Below the pieces are notes generated by a model. That model worked only from the letters and a program-made list of their open reading frames with translations. It did no database searches and was not told the origin of the DNA. From contig CP079108.1 of the NCBI GenBank assembly GCA_019285715.1, positions 124,001-188,000 of the forward strand: 64,000 nucleotides of DNA. The letters run 5' to 3'. Positions 52,216 through 63,204 of the stretch are shown here, one piece after another (the first letter of the stretch is position 1; each line of letters starts with the position of its first letter). Position numbers and translations under genes: made by a program. The stretch is from Sphingosinicellaceae bacterium. GTDB taxonomy: Bacteria > Pseudomonadota > Alphaproteobacteria > Sphingomonadales > Sphingomonadaceae.

Positions 52216-52565
52216 CTATTTCAGGTTTTGAACGATGGCGGCGGTTGCGTCAGCACTCTTCTTGGCCACGTTCGACAGGGTCGTCATGAACCTGCTCAAA
52301 CGGTCCATCGCCATCTGCAGGCGGAGCGACTCCGTTTCGCCCATCTCTCCCAGGCGTCGCGTGTGTCCTGATCGACATTCCCGGCAAGCCGGACCTGATC
52401 GATAGCCTTGAGCCGCGCCAGGCTCTCGCTGATCATCGCCTGCTCGGCAGCGGCGGCATCGAGCATGAGGGTAAGTAGCGCCGCCTGTACGACCTCCGGG
52501 CCGCTGTGCGCGGGCAACGCGGCAAGGTGCTGCAAATGGGTAACGAGGCTCGGGCGCGACTCCAC
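52216..52565 (-). pseudogene. Small hypothetical gene split by a frameshift
   Basis: The first frame (52565 to about 52345) encodes a helical protein starting MESRPSLVTHLQHLAALPAH, through DQDTRDAWER. From there the sensible sequence continues in the next frame as LGEMGETESLRLQMAMDRLS and ends IVQNLK with TAG at 52216; the first frame instead runs into a short basic tail and stops at 52296. A one-base indel near 52345-52355 explains this. An internal ATG at 52344 could alternatively start a separate 42-residue peptide. No family recognised. The intact priA stop is 9 bases upstream. Confidence 0.55.
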
Positions 52566-52574
52566 CCTCGGACC

Positions 52575-54743
52575 TTACATGAAACTATACGGGTCCACAT
52601 CCACCGTTACCCGGACGCTGTTCGGCACCTCCACTCCCGACAGCCAGTCGCGGAGCACATCCTGGAGTTCCAGCGAACGGCGTGCCTGCACCAGCAGGCG
52701 CTGCCGGTGGCGGCCGCGGAGCATCGCCAGCGGGGCGGGGGCGGGGCCGAGGACGCTCAGGCCTTCGAGGTGCGGGGCAGCGCGGCCGACGGCGCGCGCG
52801 GTGCCGACGGCGGCGGACTCGTCCTCGCTCGACACGACGATCGCGGCCCATCTCCCGAACGGCGGAGCGGCGACCGACCGCCGCTGCTCGGTCTCGGCGG
52901 CGAAGAAGCCTTCCGCGTCGTACTCGATCAGGGCGCGCATGATGCGGGCGTCGGGCTGGTGGGTCTGGAGCAGGACGCGGCCGGGTTTGTCGCCGCGACC
53001 GGCGCGGCCCGAGACCTGGGCGATCTGCTGGAAGGTGCGCTCGCCCGCGCGCAGGTCGCCGCCGGTCAGTCCGAGGTCGGCGTCGACCACCCCGACCAAG
53101 GTCAGCCCGGGGAAGTGGTAGCCCTTGGTGACCATCTGGGTGCCGATCAGGATGTCGATCTCGTGGTTCTCGACCGCCGCCACGAGGCTCGCGGCGCGCG
53201 CGGGCGAGGTGATCGTGTCCGACGTGACGAGCGCGACGCGCGCCTCGGGCAGGATGCGCGCGACTTCCTCGGCGACCCGCTCGACGCCGGGTCCGCACGG
53301 CACCAGCATGCCCTCCGCGCCGCACTTCGGGCAGGCGGGCGGCGGCGGCGTGGTGAAGCCGCAGTGGTGGCACAGCAGCCGGCGGGTGAGGCGGTGCTCG
53401 ACCATCCACGCGGTGCAGTTCGGGCACTCGACGCGCTCGCCACAGGCCCGGCACAGGGTGAGCGGCGCATAGCCGCGGCGGTTGAGGAACAGCAGCGACT
53501 GCTCGCCCGCCGCGAGGTTGGCCTGCAGCTCGGCAACCAGCGGCGGGCTGAGCCAGTTGCCGCGGTCGGGCGGCGTGCGGCGCAGGTCGACGGCGCGGAT
53601 CACCGGCAGCTCCGCCCCGCCAAAGCGCGCCGGCAGGTCGAGCCGCTTGTAGCGCCCGCGCTCGACCTGGACCCGGGTCTCGATGGCGGGCGTCGCGGTC
53701 GCCAGGATGACCGGGATTGCCTCCAGGCTGGCGCGGACCACGGCGACGTCGCGGGCGTGGTAATGGACGCCCTCCTCCTGCTTGAAGCTGGTCTCGTGCG
53801 CCTCGTCGACGACGATCAGCCCGAGGTCCGCGAACGGCAGGAACAAGGCCGAGCGCGCGCCGACGAGGACCTGCGCCTCGCCGCTGGCCGCCGCGCGCCA
53901 GACCCGGCGGCGCTGGTTGGACTTGAGGTCGGAATGCCACGCGACCGGCGGGCAGCCGAAGCGCGCGGCGAAACGCTCCAGCCATGGCGCGGTCAGCGCG
54001 ATCTCCGGGACCAGTACCAGCACCTGGCGGTTGAGGCGGAGTGCGGCGGCGACCGCCTCGAAATAGACCTCGGTCTTGCCGGAGCCGGTAACGCCGTCGA
54101 GTAGCGTCGGGGCGAAGGCGCGGGCATCCACGTCGGCGACGAGCGCGGCGGCGGCCTCGGCCTGCGCGGCTTCGAGCCGGGGGAGGTGGTGGTCGGGGTC
54201 GGGGGCCGGGAGCGGCGCGTCGAAGCTGACCTCGACCTTCTCCAGCGCGCCGCAGTTGACCAGTCCGCGGATGACGCCGTCCGACACCGCGCCCCAGCGC
54301 GCGAGGTCGCGGACCGAGCCCTGCCGCCCGGCGATGGCATCGAGCGCGGCGGTGCGCTGCGGCGTGATGCGCGGCGGCAGGCTTCCGGTCGGGCGATACT
54401 CGATCGAGACGCGGTGGCCGCCGAGCGCCGACGACACCGACAGCGCCATGCGCAGCACCGCGGCGGGCGGCGCGACATAATAGTCCGCGACCCACTCGAC
54501 CAGCCGGCGCATCGGCGCAGTCAGCGGCCACACCGGCAGCTTGTCGGCGACGGCGCGGAGCTTGGTGTCGGGCACGTCCTTCGCCGCCAGCCGCTCGGGC
54601 TCCCAGACCACGCCCGTGATCCGCCGCGGTCCGAGCGGCACGTCGACGACATCGCCGGGCGCGAGGTCCAGCCCCTCGGGCACCGCATAATCGAGCGCGC
54701 CGAGGCCGTGCTGCAGGACGAGGACGCGGACCCGGGGCTTCAC
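52575..54743 (-). CDS. priA: Primosomal protein N' (replication restart helicase)
   Basis: A 722-residue SF2 helicase restarting stalled forks. The N-terminal 3'-end-binding domain starts VKPRVRVLVLQHGLGALDYA. Walker A LLDGVTGSGKTEVYFEA lies near residue 215, with LIVVDEAHETSFKQEEG (DEAH) further on. The zinc region carries CRACGERVECPNC, then CHHCG and CPKCG. Helicase motifs SGRAGRGDKPGRV and IGTQMVTKGYHFPGLTLVG follow. A GTG start at 54743 is preferred; the frame is open to an ATG at 54848, which would overlap the divergent phnA-like start. The last codons are AT-richer than the rest, and a relic of a second priA end lies downstream. Confidence 0.93.
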   Translation of the reverse strand: MKPRVRVLVLQHGLGALDYAVPEGLDLAPGDVVDVPLGPRRITGVVWEPERLAAKDVPDTKLRAVADKLPVWPLTAPMRRLVEWVADYYVAPPAAVLRMALSVSSALGGHRVSIEYRPTGSLPPRITPQRTAALDAIAGRQGSVRDLARWGAVSDGVIRGLVNCGALEKVEVSFDAPLPAPDPDHHLPRLEAAQAEAAAALVADVDARAFAPTLLDGVTGSGKTEVYFEAVAAALRLNRQVLVLVPEIALTAPWLERFAARFGCPPVAWHSDLKSNQRRRVWRAAASGEAQVLVGARSALFLPFADLGLIVVDEAHETSFKQEEGVHYHARDVAVVRASLEAIPVILATATPAIETRVQVERGRYKRLDLPARFGGAELPVIRAVDLRRTPPDRGNWLSPPLVAELQANLAAGEQSLLFLNRRGYAPLTLCRACGERVECPNCTAWMVEHRLTRRLLCHHCGFTTPPPPACPKCGAEGMLVPCGPGVERVAEEVARILPEARVALVTSDTITSPARAASLVAAVENHEIDILIGTQMVTKGYHFPGLTLVGVVDADLGLTGGDLRAGERTFQQIAQVSGRAGRGDKPGRVLLQTHQPDARIMRALIEYDAEGFFAAETEQRRSVAAPPFGRWAAIVVSSEDESAAVGTARAVGRAAPHLEGLSVLGPAPAPLAMLRGRHRQRLLVQARRSLELQDVLRDWLSGVEVPNSVRVTVDVDPYSFM

Positions 54744-54846
54744 CAGGGTGAGATAGGGCTGGACGAGGGAAATGCCCACCGTGCTCCCAGGCAGGACGAG
54801 CGCGCAAAGCTGGCGCGGCCGTCTACTCGGGTCCATAGCCGCCCCC

Positions 54847-55140
54847 ATGAGCGATGATGATTACGTCTACGACGAAGCCACCGGCGAGTGGGGGCCTGCC
54901 CCCGCTGCCGCTGCCGCAGACGGCCCCGTCGAGGTCCGCGACGCGGTCGGTAACCTGCTTGCGGACGGCGACAGCGTCACGTTGATCAAGGACCTGACCG
55001 TCAAGGGCGCGGGACAGACGCTGCGGCGCGGCACCGTTATCAAGTCGATCCGCCTGACCGGCGACGTGCAGGAGATCGACTGCCGCTACGACGGCATCAA
55101 GGGCCTCGTACTCCGCGCCGAATTCGTCAAGAAGCGTTGA
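54847..55140 (+). CDS. PhnA-family protein lacking the zinc ribbon
   Basis: A 97-residue protein. The C-terminal PhnA domain is complete: LLADGDSVTLIKDLTVKGAG (about 37-56), LRRGTVIKSIRLTG and a terminal LVLRAEFVKKR. The N-terminal cysteine zinc ribbon of E. coli YjdM/PhnA is replaced by an acidic, Ala-rich stretch (SDDDYVYDEATGEWGPAPAA), so zinc binding is not expected. Despite the name the family is not tied to phosphonate breakdown. Divergent from priA. Confidence 0.85.
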   Translation: MSDDDYVYDEATGEWGPAPAAAAADGPVEVRDAVGNLLADGDSVTLIKDLTVKGAGQTLRRGTVIKSIRLTGDVQEIDCRYDGIKGLVLRAEFVKKR

Positions 55141-55176
55141 TACCTATCTAACTGAATGGGTTCATCCGGCGCGAGT

Positions 55177-55192
55177 TGTTTCACGTGAAACG
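55177..55192. promoter_or_regulatory. parS-like ParB-binding site
   Basis: TGTTTCACGTGAAACG contains the perfect 14-base palindrome GTTTCACGTGAAAC, matching 15 of 16 positions of the chromosomal parS consensus TGTTTCACGTGAAACA. It lies in the gap between the phnA-like gene and a small secreted-protein gene. parS sites cluster near the replication origin, so this region is probably origin-proximal. Confidence 0.75.
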
Positions 55193-55271
55193 AGGGGCGA
55201 CCGCTCGCTTGCCCCACCACCGTTTGCAGCCTAGTTTCGGAGCCGAACGGAATCGGCACAGGGGCATCGGC

Positions 55272-55565
55272 ATGGCGAAGTTCATCGTGGTGGCAGCGAC
55301 GCTGGCGGGCGCGGTGCTCGGTACGGCGATCGGCGCGGTCGCGCAGGGCGGTTACTTCCCGCCGGCGCAGACCTACCGCCAGCCCGGCAATGCGCATTAC
55401 CAGCCCTATATGGTCGATGCCCTGCAGGCGCTCCAGCACGCCCGCGGCCTGCTCGGCTCCGCCCCGCTCGACAAGGGTGGCCACCGCATCCGCGCGCTTG
55501 CCGCGGTCGACCAGGCGATCAACGAGACGAATGCCGGCATTCAGTACGCGAATACCCACGGGTAG
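55272..55565 (+). CDS. Small secreted hypothetical protein
   Basis: A 97-residue protein starting MAKFIVVAATLAGAVLGTAI, with a signal peptide cut near residue 25 (AVAQGG). The mature part is a short helical pair: QPYMVDALQALQHARGLLGS (about 41-60) and HRIRALAAVDQAINETNAGI. No family recognised. The ATG at 55272 is the first that gives a clean signal peptide; the parS-like site is 80 bases upstream. Confidence 0.65.
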   Translation: MAKFIVVAATLAGAVLGTAIGAVAQGGYFPPAQTYRQPGNAHYQPYMVDALQALQHARGLLGSAPLDKGGHRIRALAAVDQAINETNAGIQYANTHG

Positions 55566-55673
55566 GTGGGCTCCGGTTGAAGCTCCAATGCAACGAGCGG
55601 ATTGATTACGCCTCCCGTCGCTGACTTCTGCTCGCAGGCGCGAAGGGCTGCAATTGGGCCGCAAGCCGCCACC

Positions 55674-58544
<2,871 letters not shown>

Positions 58545-58564
58545 GGGCGGCCGCCACCCTCACC

Positions 58565-58592
58565 CGTCATCCCCGCCTACGCGGGAATGACG
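58565..58592. repeat. Single REP-like hairpin between convergent genes
   Basis: CGTCATCCCCGCCTACGCGG with GAATGACG forms one short hairpin with the same CGTCATCCCCGC end as the copies at 14226 and 33037. It lies between the amine oxidase gene (+) and rlmN (-). It looks like a solo half of the longer element. Confidence 0.75.
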
Positions 58593-58608
58593 AACGCGAT
58601 AGTGAGCT

Positions 58609-59817
58609 TCAGGCGGCAACCGTCTCCGCCCAGCCCGCTTCCTTTTCCGCCGCGCGCCGGTCGAGATCCGCCCGGCTGACCTTCTCGCTCGACGACTTGA
58701 GCTGGCCGCACGCCGCCATGATGTCCCGGCCGCGCGGGCGGCGGATCGGGGCAGAAATGCCGCCGGCGAAGACGATGCGCGAGAAGCTGTTGACGCGGTC
58801 CGGGGTCGAGGTCTCGTAGTCGCTGCCGGGCCAGGGGTTGAACGGGATCAGATTGACCTTGGCGGGCAGGTCGTACTTGCGGATCAGCCGGACGAGTTCG
58901 TAGGCGTCGGCGTCGCTGTCGTTCTTGTCCTTCAGCATGACGTACTCGAAGGTGATGCGGCGCGCGTTGTTGGCGCCCGGGTAGGCGGCGCAGGCCGACA
59001 GCAGTTCCTCGATGCCGTAGCGCTTGTTGATCGGCACGATCTCGTCGCGGATTTCCTTGGTCACCGCGTGCAGCGAGACCGCGAGGTTGACCCCGATCTC
59101 GGCACCCGCGCGCGCCATCATCGGGACGACGCCGCTGGTGCTCAGCGTGATCCGGCGCTTGGACAGGCCCAGCCCCTCGCGGTCCATGACGATCGCCAGC
59201 GCATCGCGGACGTTGTCGAAATTGTACAGCGGCTCGCCCATGCCCATCATCACGATGTTGGTGAGCAGGCGGCCTTCACCGTTTGTGGGCCACTCACCGA
59301 GCGCGTCGCGGGCCAGCATGACCTGCCCGACGATCTCGGACGCGGTCAGGTTGCGGACCAGCTTCATCGTGCCGGTGAAGCAGAAGCGGCAGTTGAGCGT
59401 GCAGCCGACCTGGCTCGAGACACACAGCGTGCCGCGGTCGGCGTCGGGGATGAAGACGCATTCGGCCTCGTTGCCGTCGTCGAAGCGCAGCAGCCACTTG
59501 CGGGTGCCGTCGCTGGAGACCTGCGCTTCCGCGACCTCGGGCCGGCCAACGACAAAGTGCGCGTCGATCAGCGCGCGCGCGTCCTTCGAGACGTTGGTCA
59601 TCGCGTCGATGTCGGTGACGCCGCGGTTGTAGACCCAGTTCCAGATCTGGCTGGTGCGGAGCTTGGCCGCCTTGGCGTCGAGCCCGGCGGCTTCGAGGGC
59701 GGTGCGGAGCTGAGTGCGGTCGAGGCCGACGATCACGGTCTTGCCGTCGGCGCGCACGGTCGCCGCGCGCGGTACCGGGACCGGGTCGATGAGGCCGGGA
59801 ATCTGCATCGGCGGCAT
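58609..59817 (-). CDS. rlmN: Dual-specificity 23S rRNA/tRNA adenine C2-methyltransferase RlmN
   Basis: A 402-residue radical-SAM enzyme methylating A2503 of 23S rRNA and A37 of some tRNAs. The cluster motif [11 protein letters not shown] (C-x3-C-x2-C) is at about 138-148, after [25 protein letters not shown] and [16 protein letters not shown] follow, with the catalytic second Cys expected near the C-terminus (IMAACGQL). Normal length for Alphaproteobacteria. Confidence 0.95.
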   Translation of the reverse strand: MPPMQIPGLIDPVPVPRAATVRADGKTVIVGLDRTQLRTALEAAGLDAKAAKLRTSQIWNWVYNRGVTDIDAMTNVSKDARALIDAHFVVGRPEVAEAQVSSDGTRKWLLRFDDGNEAECVFIPDADRGTLCVSSQVGCTLNCRFCFTGTMKLVRNLTASEIVGQVMLARDALGEWPTNGEGRLLTNIVMMGMGEPLYNFDNVRDALAIVMDREGLGLSKRRITLSTSGVVPMMARAGAEIGVNLAVSLHAVTKEIRDEIVPINKRYGIEELLSACAAYPGANNARRITFEYVMLKDKNDSDADAYELVRLIRKYDLPAKVNLIPFNPWPGSDYETSTPDRVNSFSRIVFAGGISAPIRRPRGRDIMAACGQLKSSSEKVSRADLDRRAAEKEAGWAETVAA

Positions 59818-59836
59818 GTAGGCGTCGAGGGCGGCG

Positions 59837-59870
59837 AAAGAAAGGCGCGCGGGGGTGAACCCCGCGCGCC
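59837..59870 (-). terminator. Intrinsic terminator of the Gly-rich lipoprotein gene
   Basis: GGCGCGCGGGG (59844-59854) and CCCCGCGCGCC (59860-59870) form an 11-bp stem with loop GTGAA. On the minus strand it is followed by TTTCTTTC. It starts 8 bases after the stop codon of the gene at 59878. Confidence 0.82.
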
Positions 59871-59877
59871 CTGTCAG

Positions 59878-60777
59878 CTAGCCGTTGTGGCCGTCGCGAC
59901 CACGGCCTTCGCCACGACCGCCGCGATCACCACGTCCGTCACCGCGCCCGCCCTGCTGGCCCTGCGGCTGAGCTTGCGGCTGCGGCTGGCCCTGCGGACG
60001 GGCCTGACCCTGGGGTCGAGCCTGGCCCTGACCGTTCTGGTTGCCCGGCCGGATGCCGAGCTGGGCGGCGCGCGGGTCGTTGGGGTTACCCTGATAGCCG
60101 CCGCGGTTGCCACCGTTCCCAGGCCACCCGTCACCCGGCCGCCCACCATTGCCATTCGCGTAGCCGGGTCGGCCACTGCCCGGTCGTCCATCGCCGAAGC
60201 CGGGTCGGCCACCGTCGGGCCGTCCGTCGCCCAGGCCCGGGCGTCCACCATTGCCGTTGTTGCCATAGCCCGGCCGTCCACCGTTACCGTGGTTGTCGTA
60301 ACCGGGGCGCCCACCGTTACCGTGGTTGCCGTAGCCCGGACGCCCGCCGCCACCGTTGGCGTAGCCGGGGCGACCGCCGTGATAGCCGCTCGGGCGACCG
60401 TGGTTGCGCCAGTAATTCTGCTGGTCGCCCGACCACCGCCGGCGATGGCCGCCGCGGTCGTAGACGTAGTAGCCGGTGCCCGGGTAGTAGAAGTCACCGA
60501 ACCAGCCGAAGCCGACGCCGGCATAACCGTAGGGCACCGAGCGGTAGCCGTAGGGATCGCCGTAATAGCCGTCGTAACCACCATCGTAGCCGGCGTTATA
60601 ACCGCCGTCGGCATAATAGCCGCCGCCGTCGTCATAGCCGCCGCCACCCTGATAATAGCCGTCGCCGCTGGCGTAAGCGACACCGCCGCCACCATAGCCG
60701 TACTCGTCGGCACAGGCGGCCAGCCCGATCGTCGCAACGCCGATCAGGGCCGCTCGCATTAGGTTCAAACGTAACAT
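59878..60777 (-). CDS. Gly/Tyr-rich repeat lipoprotein
   Basis: A 299-residue protein with a lipoprotein signal (lipobox LAAC, about 19-22, ATIGLAACADEYG). Residues 25-90 are Gly/Tyr/Asp-rich, residues 140-230 are repeats of the NGGRPGYGNHG type, and the tail is Gln/Pro- then Gly/Arg/Asp-rich. Low complexity and the membrane anchor suggest a cell-envelope structural or RNA-/polyanion-binding protein, but no domain is recognised. It has its own terminator and a spacer of about 100 bases upstream. Confidence 0.75.
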   Translation of the reverse strand: MLRLNLMRAALIGVATIGLAACADEYGYGGGGVAYASGDGYYQGGGGYDDGGGYYADGGYNAGYDGGYDGYYGDPYGYRSVPYGYAGVGFGWFGDFYYPGTGYYVYDRGGHRRRWSGDQQNYWRNHGRPSGYHGGRPGYANGGGGRPGYGNHGNGGRPGYDNHGNGGRPGYGNNGNGGRPGLGDGRPDGGRPGFGDGRPGSGRPGYANGNGGRPGDGWPGNGGNRGGYQGNPNDPRAAQLGIRPGNQNGQGQARPQGQARPQGQPQPQAQPQGQQGGRGDGRGDRGGRGEGRGRDGHNG

Positions 60778-60884
60778 GGGGAAGTCTCCGATCTGATACC
60801 CCCTTAACGCACCGGGCGGTTGAACGGATACTGAAGGCTATCGTAAGCCGCCGTTCACAGATCGTTTCGAAACCGCGACGGACG

Positions 60885-62636
60885 CTATTTGAGAGGATAC
60901 GGCCCCTTCCCGCCCTCAGCGATGAAGCGGTCGATGCGCGCCGTCAGCACCGGCAGCGGTACCGAGCCGAGCGCCAGCACGGTGTCGTGGAAGGCGCGGA
61001 TATCGAACTTCGGACCGAGCGCAGCCTCCGCCTTGGCGCGTGCCGCGACGATCGCCAACTCGCCGAGATAATAGCTCAGCGCCTGTCCCGGCCAGCCGAT
61101 GTAGCGGTCGACCTCGGTGGTGATCTCGCGGTCGCTGAGCGCGGTGTTGTCGCGGAAGAACTGCTGCCCGCGCTCGCGGCTCCAGCCCTGCGCATGGATG
61201 CCGGTGTCGACAACCAGCCGGGCGGCGCGCCACATCTGGTAGCTCAGCATTCCAAAGCGCTCGTAGGGGGTCCGGTAGATGCCCATCTCTTGCCCCAGCT
61301 TTTCGCAGTAGAGCGCCCAGCCCTCGCCATACGCTGAGATGTACGACTTGGAGCGGAACGCCGGCTGCCCGGTCGCCTCGGCGGCGAGCGGGATCTGGAA
61401 GGCATGGCCGGGTGCCGACTCGTGCAGGGTCAGCGCCGGCAACTGGTAAAGCGGCCGTGACGGCAGGTCGTAGGTGTTGAGCAGGTAGACCCCGGGGCCA
61501 CCGCGCCCGGCGGTGTAGAATGGCGCGATCTCGGCCGGCACCGGCACGATGCCGAAGCGCCCGCGCGGCAGGTGGCCGAACCACTTCGCCGCGACGTTGT
61601 CGAAGCTCTTGGCGGTCCATGCGGCGTCCTTGAGCAGCTCGTCGGGCGTCCTGGCGTAGAACTGCGGGTCGGTGCGCAGGAAGTGCAGGAACGCCGGCAG
61701 GTCGCCCCTGAAACCGGTCTCGGCCATGACGCCGAGCATCTGTGCACGGATCGTCGCGACCTCGCGTAAGCCCAGGTCGTGGATCGCCTCCGGAGTCATG
61801 TCGAGGGTGGTGTATTCGCGGATTTGCGCGGCGTAATAGGCCTTGCCGTCGGGCAGGTCGTAAGCCGCCAGCGTCGTCCGCAGGCCCGGCAGGTAGGTTT
61901 CGCGCAGGAACTTGAGCAGCGCCTTGTGCGCCGGGATCACCGCGTCCCGGATCGCCGCCGCACCCTCGGCCCGCAGTTCGGCCTGCGTCGCGAGCGCGAT
62001 CCCGGCGGGCATTGCCAGGAACGGCTTGTAGTAAGCGGTCGCCTCGGGGCTGGCGGCGTCGGCGACGGCCGAGACCCCGGCGTCGCGGCCCGTCATCGTC
62101 ACCGCGGGCGGGGTGTAGCCGCGGGCCAGCCCGGCGCGCATGTTCGCGGTCGCCTGCTCGAAGAAGCGTGGGATGTCGCGCATCTGGCTGATCCAGTTGC
62201 GGTAGTCCGCCTCGCGCGGGAAGCCGCGTTCGCCCTGCGAGGCGAGGTTGGACCAGAAGCTGCTGTCGGGGTTGGCGGGCATCTCCCAGTCGCGGAATTT
62301 CTGGCCGGCGACCATCGCATCGAGCTGGCCGGCATAGATGCCCCGGTCGACCTGGCTTTCGGGCGACAACTGGGCTGCGGGAATGGTGTCGAGCTCGGCG
62401 CGCGCCGCGGTCCATACCCGCAGCCGTTCGAGCTGCGCCGCGACGCCGATGTCGGGCAGGTGCGCGCGGACCGGCGCGTCGTCGTCCTCGTCGCCGCCGG
62501 TCTGGAGCTGCCGCCACGCCCATTCGCGGGTGTATAAGGTCTTGAACCGCGCCTCGGTCGCGGGGTCGGCGAGGGCGGGGGCCACCTGCACCAGTGTCAG
62601 TGCAACAACCGCCCCAACCAGCCACGTCTTTCGCAT
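60885..62636 (-). CDS. Secreted DUF885-family metallopeptidase-like protein (copy 2)
   Basis: A 583-residue protein with a signal peptide (about 1-23, TWLVGAVVALTLVQVAPALA). Presumed active site LHESAPGHAFQIPL at about residues 403-416, then YGEGWALYCEKLGQEMGIY. It is paralogous to the protein at 12396-14210, whose motif is HEGIPGHH; here the last His of that motif is Ala. The gene ends before the Gly-rich lipoprotein. Divergent from the flavin reductase. Confidence 0.87.
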   Translation of the reverse strand: MRKTWLVGAVVALTLVQVAPALADPATEARFKTLYTREWAWRQLQTGGDEDDDAPVRAHLPDIGVAAQLERLRVWTAARAELDTIPAAQLSPESQVDRGIYAGQLDAMVAGQKFRDWEMPANPDSSFWSNLASQGERGFPREADYRNWISQMRDIPRFFEQATANMRAGLARGYTPPAVTMTGRDAGVSAVADAASPEATAYYKPFLAMPAGIALATQAELRAEGAAAIRDAVIPAHKALLKFLRETYLPGLRTTLAAYDLPDGKAYYAAQIREYTTLDMTPEAIHDLGLREVATIRAQMLGVMAETGFRGDLPAFLHFLRTDPQFYARTPDELLKDAAWTAKSFDNVAAKWFGHLPRGRFGIVPVPAEIAPFYTAGRGGPGVYLLNTYDLPSRPLYQLPALTLHESAPGHAFQIPLAAEATGQPAFRSKSYISAYGEGWALYCEKLGQEMGIYRTPYERFGMLSYQMWRAARLVVDTGIHAQGWSRERGQQFFRDNTALSDREITTEVDRYIGWPGQALSYYLGELAIVAARAKAEAALGPKFDIRAFHDTVLALGSVPLPVLTARIDRFIAEGGKGPYPLK

Positions 62637-62703
62637 CGGTTCACCCTTGCAACTCCTTCCCGCGATTGACCGGCGCGGCCCGGCGGGTCAAGGACTGCGC
62701 TTC

Positions 62704-63198
62704 ATGGATGACCCCGCCGACTTCGACCCGCGCGCGCTGCGCGATGCCTTCGGCGCCTTCGCGACCGGGGTCACCGTCGTCACCGCGGTCGACGTCGACG
62801 GCAACCGCGTCGGACTGACTGCCAACAGCTTTTCCAGCGTCTCGCTCGACCCGCCGCTGCTGCTCGTCTGCCCGGCGCGCACTGCGTCGGCGCTGCCGGT
62901 GATCCAGGCGAGTGGACGCTACGCGGTCAACGTCCTCAACCTCGACCAGCAGTCGGTCGCCGAGCAGTTCACCCGGCGCGGCGTCGACCGCTTCGCCGAT
63001 GCGCCGTGGAGCGACTGGCACGGCCTGCCGGTGCTGGCCGGCACTTGCGCCAGCTTCGTTTGCGACCTCGAGGCCGAGCTCGACGGCGGCGACCACGCGA
63101 TTCTCGTCGGCCGCGTCCGGGCGCTGCGCATCGATGCCGAGGCCGAGCCGCTGCTTTATGTTCGCGGCCGCTACCGCCGGGTCCATGTCGCGCGTTAG
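62704..63198 (+). CDS. Flavin reductase-like FMN-binding protein
   Basis: A 164-residue protein of the RutF/HpaC flavin reductase family. It has DAFGAFATGVTVVTAVDVDG (about 14-33), GLTANSFSSVSLDPPLLLVC (the FMN-binding strand, about 37-56), and the late H-A-I-L-V-G-R-V segment. It reduces free FMN/FAD with NAD(P)H, often for a two-component monooxygenase; no partner is nearby. AAGGA lies 9 bases before the ATG. Confidence 0.88.
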   Translation: MDDPADFDPRALRDAFGAFATGVTVVTAVDVDGNRVGLTANSFSSVSLDPPLLLVCPARTASALPVIQASGRYAVNVLNLDQQSVAEQFTRRGVDRFADAPWSDWHGLPVLAGTCASFVCDLEAELDGGDHAILVGRVRALRIDAEAEPLLYVRGRYRRVHVAR

Positions 63199-63204
63199 GC
63201 GGGA

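Noticed and set aside
52062-52289. Plus-strand ORF of 75 codons
   Set aside because: It reads antisense through the priA relic and the frameshifted gene; composition is not protein-like.
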